Assembly: GCA_009103225.1 (NCBI GenBank)
Contig: RHPI01003570.1
Span: 1-52,000 of the forward strand
DNA from: Chlorokybus atmophyticus
Taxonomy: Eukaryota; Streptophyta; Chlorokybophyceae; Chlorokybales; Chlorokybaceae
Direction: 5' to 3'
DNA: 52,000 nucleotides
Positions 44,158 to 52,000 of the stretch are shown piece by piece (the first letter of the stretch is position 1; each line of letters begins with the position of its first letter). Both the position numbers and the translations under genes were made by a program. Under the pieces are notes generated by a model. The model was not told the DNA's origin, made no database searches, and saw only the letters and a list, made by a program, of their open reading frames with translations.

Positions 44158-47100
44158 GTGGTGAAGTAGCCGTCCCGTCTGAGCTTGATGGGGTCATCAG
44201 CAATGCTTACCTGCCAAGCACTGCGCTTGAAGTGGCCATTGCTGGCCTTGCTTCTTGTGAGGTGAGCTCAGCAATGTGCCTTCCCAAGCATAAGCGTTGC
44301 TTAGTTAAAGACTAACAGCGTGACCAAAACATTAGAGCAGTGTTGGCAATGTACAAGTGTGTGTTGCACGGTGATTACTGACATGGCCAACCTTGCAACA
44401 ACTACACCGCAAGCAATCAGGGTCCAAGCTGATCACCGTCTTTAGCAACTTGGAGTTTCCCACATGTGTCCGTTTTTCTACCAACGGGCGAGTGTTTGTG
44501 CTTGAGAAAAATCGTGTGTCAAACCAATCCTTAACTTAAGCGTTAAATCACCATGCCACTAACAGCTTGGTCCAGGTTGTTGGTGCTGAGTGCTGCTTTT
44601 ATGTTTATGTTTATGTATATACTGGTGTCAGGTAAAGTCAAGGTCTTTTAAGCGTGACGGACCTAGGGGCTCCCCCTATTATTGCCGACTTGCCATCGGT
44701 ACGTTTGCTTACCATTGTCAGCAACAATTGCACTATGTGTAAGGTGCTTTCGTATTTGGCAAGACATGTTGCTGATGGTGTTGCAGGTGCTGCAGGTGCT
44801 GGATACTCCAGTAGACTGCGGCATTCTGTCCATTGCAATCAAGCCAACACCAACAGCAGAGGGCTACATTCAGGTAACAACAGCACGCGTGCACATGCCT
44901 AAACGAGGATCTTGTGTTGAGCCTTGCGTAAAGTTGACTGTGTCGTTGCATGCAGCTGTACAACAGCTTTACTGTTCATGTTGATCCTGACATGTGCACT
45001 ACGGAGCCCTTTCTCGCCAACAACCGGCTTTTTCGTTGGACTTGGGGACCCGACAGTCAACCTGCCCCGAGCAGCACAGAAAAAATGCTGCTGGACGGCT
45101 TTCGATGCTAGGTAGCGTCATTAATCCTTGTGAGGTTGCATCAGTCAAGTCAATGTGTGTGCATGTGGCGTCTAATGTTTGTCACTTCTTTCGGGAGTAC
45201 CTCTCTTATAGTGCAGGCAAACTCATCCTCGACACTAATGAAAACCTGTACCTTACTGGCGGAGAGGGCGCATCATACAAAGTTGTAGACTTTGGTGTCA
45301 CATGTTGCATGTACAACCCCATTTGCACTGACGACTTGCACGCAAACAACCAACCCGTGTTGGCAAAAAACTGTGGGAACTTGTCTGGTAGCGGAACTCA
45401 AACTCACTCGGGAGCCCTAATGTCGTCCTCAACCCACCAGACGCAGAAGGCGATGCACTTCGAGCTCCACACTACAGGTGATAGTGATAGATGGGCCGTG
45501 TATGCATTACTTTCGCACTTTACCTGGTTGGTCCTTGTAGACACGATGCACAAAGTTTGTAACATGACAGCAGTTATAAAGTTGTACACGCACATCGACT
45601 GCATACTTGATCTTATATCTTTTCTAACACTTAAAGTCTTGTATTTATGAAGCAGCAGCCAAACCCCTTGGCTGCTTATCACGGTGCTGGCGCTGTTGAC
45701 ACTAAATGCCCTAACCGCCGCTGCATTGCTGAACACTGCCGGTTATGTTGCAAGTGATACGTCAGGAAAGAATCGCATACTGGTGAGCATTTGCTGTATT
45801 CGATAGTTGAATGCCCTTTCATAGTGGTCCCCCCGTTTGCTGATAACTGGTAAACTTTCTGTCACTTCACGGTGCTGGCTGTTGTCCTCACCATTATCCA
45901 CCTCTCAAGGCTCACGGCTTACGAAACCGCTATCGATAAGCGAGCAGAGCGTGAGGCTGTTGCAACCATTGCAACGCTGTGACAGTCTTGGGTAGTATCC
46001 GTATCTAAGCCAGCTCTGCTTGTAAGTTGATAAGTGTAAACACCTCGCAGGGGGTGTCCTCGACTAAGTACCAATGAGAGTTAAATGGCGACGTCGGCTG
46101 ATGTCTTAATCAGATGATCAAGGTTGTCATGACTCCCACTGCCGGTCATGTAGTAAACTTTAAGTGGCCTTGCCACCAATTATTGTAAATTGAGCTGAGG
46201 TTATGTGTTTATGCCACTTGCAAGGACTTGTTTTAGACTTGAGTTTGCGATAACAACTTGCAATACCCTGTGCAAGGCCCAGTGCCGCAACCGGGTTACC
46301 AGTCCGTAGCCCTCATTTGACCGCATACACGTCTTTGACCTTAGCAAGCGTCACTCCCCCTTTTTCAGGTACAGCTGCCAGCCAACTTGCACTCGCTTTG
46401 CGTGCATTGGTCACTAACTCGCTTCAGTTGATACATCATAGCTGAAGTCATTCCGCACCCCCAAACAAAAATGGCAAGTGCTCGGCAGACACCGGAAACA
46501 CCGGCTCGGCTGTTTTAGCCCTACAATTCTACAATGGAACATACTTTTCAGCTAAGTATCAGGGCGTTGTTCTTTGTGGACTATGCTGTGGGTGTGTTTA
46601 GGCAATGCTAAAGGACGCAAATGGCCAGCCAGACCATACCAGCATTGTGACGGTTATCGATGAGATCTCCGGTGTTAATATACAGTCTGCACCGGAAGGC
46701 GCAAGCATCCGGCTTGTATACAGTAAACTTATACGCAGGCTAGATTCATTGCATTAGCTATGGGGACGAATCAGTTTTGTACGCCGTGTTCACAACAGAT
46801 CAAGTGTGGAGTAAAACCTCACAAGATCATTCAACAGCTCACAATCTGCTGGGGCCCCACCCATCATTGCGTATGCATGGGACTTTAACGGAGATGGTGA
46901 GCATTGTTATTGCAATCCCGTGCTGTCATTTTCCACGCATTAAAGGTGCTTATGCTTAACCACTGCAGGTGTTGTAGAGTCTCCCGAAGAGTTGCCAACA
47001 TACATATACACCGCTACGGGCGAATGTGAAGCCTGCCTAACCATACACAGTGGCAGCGAAATCGCCACTACTACATAGAGGATAGCCTTCTGAAATCTGC

Positions 47101-47210
47101 AGCCGATCTGCCCGTTGCAGAGATAACTTCGCCGACTATCGGAGACTCTTTTACAGTCAATCAAGCGTTTGTGACAAGAGGACAAGTGGGACCGGCGAAT
47201 CCGCGAGAAC
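44158..47210 (+). pseudogene. Glucose/sorbosone dehydrogenase-like beta-propeller with PKD domain, broken
   Basis: Pieces of a secreted or surface quinoprotein sugar-dehydrogenase-like protein lie in order: ELDGVISNAYLPSTALEVAI (about 44180); DLGAPPIIADLPSV (about 44659); VDCGILSIAIKP (about 44813); LILDTNENLYLTGGEGASYK then VVDFGV (about 45220-45298); AHGLRN at about 45910, hitting TAA; YFSAKYQGVVL (about 46527); CV, then TAG at 46599-46601, then AMLKDANGQPDHTSI. The family normally has GCIWAM there, so a Trp codon seems to have become a stop. Next come IIAYAWDFNGDG (about 46860), a PKD signature, PTYIYTATGE (about 47008) and VAEITSPTIGDSFTVNQ (about 47115). Introns explain some breaks, but two stops inside conserved blocks and missing blade segments argue for loss of function. 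Family assignment is from motif memory. Confidence 0.65.
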
Positions 47211-47348
47211 TTGCGCATGTGTGTGCTCGTGAGTGCTCACGTGTGCATCTTTGTGCTTGTGGTCAATCTGAGGTGTTACACACTGCATTTGCAGAACAAC
47301 AATTGCATGCACGCTTTAATACGTGCACTCTTGCGTTTATGTCCTCAG

Positions 47349-47800
47349 TTGCTGCAGCTCTAAGATTTCATGTGTGTTTACGAGACGGTTTATGGGGTTT
47401 TTCTCGAGTAACCCGAAGTTAGGCCGCATCAGTTACTACAGCTGAAAGATTTCAGCTGTGTGTTACGTGACAAGATAGGGTGTTTCCCTTTGGTAACCTC
47501 ATGTTATGCCGCGTGGGCTGTTGCAGCTCCAAGATCTCATGTTTGTTATATGACAAGCAAGGGTGACCCTCTCTTACAGCCCCATCATAGGCCGCCTTGG
47601 TTACTGCAACTCTAAGACCTCAATTGCGTGTTGTGTAATTGAATAGGGATAGCTGCCAAAACGACCCCATGTTAGTTGCCTCAGGTACTGCAGGTCTAAG
47701 AATCTTAGATGTGTGTCGTATATCAAGATAGAGCGTTCCGCTCTAATAACCCCACGCTGAACGCCTAAAGTTTTACGGCTTCAAGATTTTAAATTAATAT
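47349..47800. repeat. Tandem repeat, period about 84 bp, 5-6 diverged copies
   Basis: Units start near 47349, 47433, 47518, 47601, 47685 and 47770 (spacings 84, 85, 83, 84, 85). The core is (T/G)TACTGCAGCTCTAAGATTTCA followed by a TGTGTG...ACAAGATAGGG and ...TAACCCCATGTTAGGCCGC pattern. It is non-coding and the last unit is partial. Confidence 0.85.
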
Positions 47801-48270
47801 AGCACATGTGAGTTGTCGAACCGTAGGGAGTAGCATGCAAGGTCTTGCCTTGGGTCATAGAGTTCCCACACCCAAGCAACAGTAACACTTACATGCAAGT
47901 TGATAAAGCTCTTGTATGTTGTAGATCTTGGAGCTTCCTCATTCTATGTGTTCACATGCAGAAGTTCCCGCATGAGGTAGTACTGTGTTAATAAAATGTG
48001 TACTTTGAATGCTTCCATCCAATTCGCTCATGTCACAACAACACCATCAATGAAGTCTCTCATATGTTGCACATATTTAAGCTCCTTGACTTTGACACTA
48101 CCATACCACGCGCATATCACATACAAAAGTGGTTACTTCATTTCAAATAGATATACCGATTGAACACGCACGCACATACATATCAATACATGCGTAAGCA
48201 CACGCAGCTCTTTTTGTGTGCTAAAGTTTACGCCATAGACATTAGCATAGAAAACTGCAAGCATGTGCAT
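47801..48270. other. No gene seen; right end of the 43-kb segment
   Basis: No coding pattern. It ends AACTGCAAGCATGTGCAT immediately before the LTR half. TGCACAT is present near both ends of the 43-kb segment in inverted orientation (4844-4850 and, as ATGTGCA, 48263-48269), which may be chance in this TGCA-rich DNA. Confidence 0.4.
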
Positions 48271-48920
48271 TGTCATGCCATCTACCCTCGCATGCCAGTC
48301 CTTCTCGAGCATGCCTACACCCAGCCCCACGCCCGGGCTACCAGCATGAAGACCGCGCGAGCCCCAGCCTACTGCTAGCTACTGTACCGCTCATGTAGCA
48401 TGTAGCTAGGGCTACTTTATTGACCTGTCTGTAGGGACCGCGCGTAGCTGATCATTTGTACGTCTGTAAATAACACATGTGCTATATCGAGTCTTAGGAG
48501 ATTTCCGAAATAGCATAAGGCCTCGATGTGACCGTTGGCCTAGTGCCCGCGTGGCACTGCACAGTCATGATTTTACATGTATAAGTAGGAAGTCACGTCA
48601 CCAGACTGGCTGGTGACACTGTAAGTGAGTACTGTGAGTACTAGGAGTATTAAGAAGTAAAGACTCTGTTGCTAAAGAGCTTTTGAAGCGACTTGAACTG
48701 GAAGCACGCTGCCCCGGTTGCCAAGAATTCCCTTACTGCGTGAGACACGGTGCATGCTCTTGTGCGTTGTGCCTGTCATTGCTGTGAGCTTGACGGTGGT
48801 GTGTTGTTTCAGTAGTCAGGGTGTTGTATCCACGTGTTGCACACTCATTCACCTCACTTAACAGTGTATCATTCTATCCACTCATGCAAAGAACTGTGTC
48901 CACAGCATTACCTATCGTAG
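48271..48920 (+). repeat. Last 650 bp of a Ty3/gypsy LTR (5' LTR of the element with gag at 49135)
   Basis: Matches 3952-4601 over its whole length without a gap, with roughly 20 substitutions. It lacks exactly the 241 first bases of the LTR, and begins two bases after the point where the half at 4602-4840 stops. Confidence 0.95.
48580..48587 (+). promoter_or_regulatory. TATA-like box of the LTR promoter
   Basis: TATAAGTA at the place equivalent to 4261. As this is the LTR upstream of gag, it would drive the element here, though upstream control sequences have been cut off. Confidence 0.5.
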
Positions 48921-48940
48921 TGGCTTGATGACTTACAGTG
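48921..48940 (+). promoter_or_regulatory. Candidate primer binding site
   Basis: Directly after the LTR end comes TGGCTTGATGACTTACAGTG. It begins TGG, as expected for pairing with a tRNA 3' CCA, but I cannot match it to a particular tRNA. Its first 14 bases equal the LTR start at 13 positions. Confidence 0.4.
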
Positions 48941-49134
48941 TCACCAACTTTGCACAAGTGAGTGTGTTGCAATCTGCATCAGATAGTGCAGTCTGCACCC
49001 AGGGATACATCGCTGGGCATTCGTTATCATTGTCATCACATAGTGCGCACAAGCACTAGTGTATTGGGTGGTAACAGCATCAGGATAGACGGTAGAGCAC
49101 AAGCACTCTACCCTTTCACCTCTGGACCAGCTGT

Positions 49135-52000
49135 ATGAGCAGGCCCACCCCGTTCTCCCCAATAGACGAGGGTGACCTCAGCAGTTGGAGCCCAACCACC
49201 AACCTCACCTACGAGCGGACCAGTGACGGGAGCATCGACCGCAGCAGCAGAGGCTCGCGCTCCATCTCCAGCTTCACCCCGCTCCACTCTACTCCTCGTC
49301 ATCAAGCTTCTCCACTATCATCGGACAGCGACGACAACGAGATGGAGTCTTCCAGCTCAACCACATCCCTGCGCTTCTCCGGACGTGCCGGCACCACCTC
49401 GCTGGATGAGTTCATCATCAAGTTCCACTCCAAGATGCGGCAGCAAGCTCTGAAGAACAAAGACTGGTCAGATGAGATCTCTTTCCACATTGCTGCTCAG
49501 TATCTTGATCATGAAGCACACGATGTCTGGAAGTCCGTTGCTGAACTGCATCGAGTAGACGGCTATGGCGAGCTTGCCAGCACCATAGCATCTGCATCCC
49601 TGCACCGTCCAACAGGTGTCGTTCCACCTGCCACTTCAGTTGCAGTAACAGGCTTGTCCATAGCTGCAGCTCTCAAGCAGGCAGAGGAGGAGGAACCAGA
49701 GTTGGTACTTGTCAACTTGACCCCTGCAGAAGTTGAGTCCAAGGAGGCCACACGTCGAGTCCGCATCCTTGACCGTTCTGCCATCATCATTGAGGAACAA
49801 AGAGCTGTACAGCAAGCGGCAGCCGCAGAGTGGGGTACTCCTCTACCTCCAGCAACACCTGGCTCTCGTGCAGGAGGCAGCGCTTTCACCCTCGGGTCAG
49901 TAGCACTGCGCGCACCAGCCATCACCGTAGGTGCTGCCATCTCTGATTCTCCACTCAAGGACCTGTACGCTGCCCTGCGCCGTACCTTCCCTCCTCAGAC
50001 CACCAGCAAGGTTGAGGAGCTGAGACGCTTCCGACGCAAGCCCAATGAGGATCCCCTCCGCTTGTACTCCAGACTGGAAGGTCTGCTGAAGGACACTGAC
50101 TACAAGATTGTCAGTGAGGAGGCTGCTGCAGTGATATACGTCAATGAGTTGGATGCTGCTCTGAGCGAGTCGACACGCCTGACTCTGAACTACAGCAGGC
50201 CCCTTGGCTACACCCTCAAAGAAGCCTTCGAGACTGCACAAGCCATCCACAAGCGCTTGGTGTATGAGAAGGCAGTGCTGGACACCAACCGCAGCGCCGC
50301 ACGGCCTGTAGTCAGCACGACAACTGAGCCTCCTCGCCGCGACCGTGGCCGGGACGCTCCACCAGCACGCGACAAAGGGAAACGGTCAGCTCATGCTGCA
50401 CTTGCTGCCCCTGTGCTGTGTCATCGCTGTGGACGGCATGGGCACTACCAAAAGGAGTGCACCGAAGAATACTCAACTTTGGTTTGCGACCACTGTCACA
50501 AGATTGGTCATCTGGAGTCAGTCTGCTGGCTCAAGTTCCCAGAGTTGAGGCCCGCCAACAGCTACAACCACCCTGCCAACAACTTCAGTGGCTACAACAG
50601 CAACAACACTGGAGGCCACACTGGCAACCACTTCAGTGGCTACAATAGCAACAACACTGGAGCCCACAACAGCAACAACGCTGGTGGCAGTAACAACAAC
50701 AACAACGCCAATGTTCGCATGGAAGAGCAAGGCTACAGGGGGAAGAACAGACCTCCTCAGCGTAAGGGACCAGAGACACGTCCGCGCGCTGCTGCTGTTG
50801 CCGCCAAGGCTTCAGCCAACCCACCAGCTAATGACCATATGGCAGCCCTCATGGCGCGTATGGCACGCTTGGAGGAAGACAAGGAGCAGGACTACCGCGC
50901 CTGCTACGCTGCCCGATGGGCGCTGATGGCTGCAAAACGCGAGAGAGACAGGAACACTCCGTCCCGCGTGCAACCATCACGACGAGCACGAGGGGAAGCT
51001 GCAACAACATCAGCAGGCACCTCCTTCGAAGCCACCAGTGGTGCTGCCTCCGCAGCAACAGCCACACCGGCTACAACGTCGACTCCACCAACGTCAGCGG
51101 CACCCACTCCAGTTGCACCACAACCTGGTACACCGATGGACACCGTGACACCGACACTGGTGAGCACAATGGCAACAGTCGCCATCTCTACTGAATCTGC
51201 ACCAGCGAGCGGTGCACTTCCCACTGCAGCAGTGCCTCTGTCCGCAGGCGTTGAGACAACTCTCGCACCACTGACCGGTACTGACGCAACTGCCACAATT
51301 GCCATCGTCGAGCCCGCTGTCTCTGCAGCGACGCGCGCAGCCACTTTGCCCGCTCTCGACGTCACTCAGGCTGTCCCAACTGGTCAGCGAGCTGAGCGAG
51401 CATGGGAGACCATCCTGCGCGGAGCAGACCCCACTACCATCGCCTTCGGTCGGGGGGGGGAGCGCACCACGCGTGTCGCCCGCGATGACCGCGTCTTCCC
51501 GCTANTACCAGAGGTTCACACCCTTCCAGCACTCACTCAACACCAATTGGAAGATGAGATCCTTGCTGGCACTGCACCTCCGATGCGTAACAGAATGTTC
51601 TTGATCAGCTACGCGCCACCTGTAGTGTTGGAGTTGGCCCTGCAGCTGTTCTGGGCGTTGCACAACAACATGCAGACCGCCCCGCACCAGCCTGCACGTA
51701 TGCCAACCACCACCTTTGAACCCAGCCCGCTGGACACGTATCGGGACCGCCGAGACACCGTCCAGCAGCGCATCGCCGACGCAGCCGACCTGCCTTTGGG
51801 CACTAATGAAGCACTCGGACCTCCTGCAACCGCTCGCCTTTATCAGCGCTACCACGGACTGGAACAAGCATATCATTGGCGACAGGATCAAGCTGCCGCC
51901 ATTGCTGCACGTGATCAAGCTCTTGAAGCTACGCGTGCACCAATACCTCAGTCACCAACTGCTGGTCCATCCTCCAGCACCACTCCGCTCTTCGTCGAGA
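49135..52000 (+). CDS. Ty3/gypsy gag polyprotein, continuing past the window end
   Basis: Structural protein of retrotransposon particles. ATG 49135 lies 214 bases after the LTR; the frame stays open for 955 codons to the window edge, with one ambiguous base at 51505. Order: Ser/Thr-rich N-terminus; helical gag region (LDEFIIKFHSKMRQQALKN, LRRTFPPQTTSKVEELRRF, LRLYSRLEGLLKD) typical of the retrotransposon gag domain; two CCHC zinc knuckles, CHRCGRHGHYQKEC and CDHCHKIGHLESVC, at about residues 430-470; Asn/Gly-rich repeats (GYNSNNTG); a coiled-coil-like stretch (HMAALMARMARLEEDKEQDY); a long Thr/Ala/Pro-rich linker. Protease and pol presumably follow beyond the window. The same LTR family as at 3711 implies the pol at the window start belongs to the same family. 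Confidence 0.93.
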   Translation, partial: MSRPTPFSPIDEGDLSSWSPTTNLTYERTSDGSIDRSSRGSRSISSFTPLHSTPRHQASPLSSDSDDNEMESSSSTTSLRFSGRAGTTSLDEFIIKFHSKMRQQALKNKDWSDEISFHIAAQYLDHEAHDVWKSVAELHRVDGYGELASTIASASLHRPTGVVPPATSVAVTGLSIAAALKQAEEEEPELVLVNLTPAEVESKEATRRVRILDRSAIIIEEQRAVQQAAAAEWGTPLPPATPGSRAGGSAFTLGSVALRAPAITVGAAISDSPLKDLYAALRRTFPPQTTSKVEELRRFRRKPNEDPLRLYSRLEGLLKDTDYKIVSEEAAAVIYVNELDAALSESTRLTLNYSRPLGYTLKEAFETAQAIHKRLVYEKAVLDTNRSAARPVVSTTTEPPRRDRGRDAPPARDKGKRSAHAALAAPVLCHRCGRHGHYQKECTEEYSTLVCDHCHKIGHLESVCWLKFPELRPANSYNHPANNFSGYNSNNTGGHTGNHFSGYNSNNTGAHNSNNAGGSNNNNNANVRMEEQGYRGKNRPPQRKGPETRPRAAAVAAKASANPPANDHMAALMARMARLEEDKEQDYRACYAARWALMAAKRERDRNTPSRVQPSRRARGEAATTSAGTSFEATSGAASAATATPATTSTPPTSAAPTPVAPQPGTPMDTVTPTLVSTMATVAISTESAPASGALPTAAVPLSAGVETTLAPLTGTDATATIAIVEPAVSAATRAATLPALDVTQAVPTGQRAERAWETILRGADPTTIAFGRGGERTTRVARDDRVFPLXPEVHTLPALTQHQLEDEILAGTAPPMRNRMFLISYAPPVVLELALQLFWALHNNMQTAPHQPARMPTTTFEPSPLDTYRDRRDTVQQRIADAADLPLGTNEALGPPATARLYQRYHGLEQAYHWRQDQAAAIAARDQALEATRAPIPQSPTAGPSSSTTPLFVE
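51505..51505. other. Ambiguous base
   Basis: One N in the gag frame, just downstream of an eight-G run (51453-51460). The frame reads through it. Confidence 0.9.

Noticed and set aside
4841-48270. Helitron-like capture: the segment starts TC after an A, ends before a T, and leaves no target duplication
   Set aside because: The right end reads GTGCAT, not CTRR with a hairpin; no Rep/helicase is seen; and the undivided LTR has GC, not an A/T target, at the break point.
4841-48270. Giant-virus or Polinton-type insertion
   Set aside because: No capsid, packaging ATPase, DNA polymerase B or virus-type integrase is seen; the genes have introns and are typical host genes.

Overview
This is nuclear DNA of a eukaryote, most likely a green alga or other member of the plant lineage. 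The evidence is genes split by GT-AG introns whose reading phases join exactly, a plant-type RLK/Pelle kinase relic, a plant-type long-chain fatty alcohol oxidase, a hybrid histidine kinase, and abundant Ty3/gypsy retroelements. I cannot name the species. Long stretches are intergenic, rich in TGCA/GCATGC-type words and old repeats.

Layout. 1-4840: end of a Ty3/gypsy element (RT, RNase H, integrase and a C-terminal PHD finger), its polypurine tract, a complete 891-bp LTR, and directly behind it the first 239 bp of a second LTR. 4841-8155: unassigned DNA, then a minus-strand retroelement remnant with gag and protease in one frame separated by a single TAG. 8156-11240: degenerate repeats and a decayed second copy of the Ty3/gypsy pol. 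11241-18553: decayed or unrecognised ORFs (a Cys/His-rich protein, a zinc-finger-like ORF, a Tudor-like ORF) with two suspicious poly-C/N junctions. 19030-20315: RLK/Pelle kinase pseudogene. 20316-23853: no gene seen. 23854-28929 (+): ubiquitin-activating enzyme E1, 8 exons, 1089 aa. 29737-34722 (-): hybrid histidine kinase, 17 exons, about 1100 aa. 34723-39145: nothing certain. 39146-43238 (-): long-chain alcohol oxidase, 13 exons, 723 aa. 44158-47210 (+): broken glucose/sorbosone-dehydrogenase-like gene with a PKD domain. 47349-47800: 84-bp tandem repeat. 48271-52000: last 650 bp of an LTR, then the gag of a Ty3/gypsy element running off the window.

The three intact host genes act in unrelated processes: ubiquitin activation, phosphorelay signalling, and fatty-alcohol oxidation. 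I see no operon-like or pathway logic between them.

The most notable structure is at the large scale. The partial LTRs at 4602-4840 and 48271-48920 are complementary halves of one LTR: 239 + 650 bp against 891 bp, with only 2 bp missing and no length difference elsewhere. All 43.4 kb of gene-bearing DNA between them therefore sits inside one LTR of a tandem gypsy pair, through a real rearrangement or an assembly join. A second structural point is that one 40-115 bp piece of the E1 gene's first intron reappears at two N/poly-C junctions, which looks like an assembly artefact.
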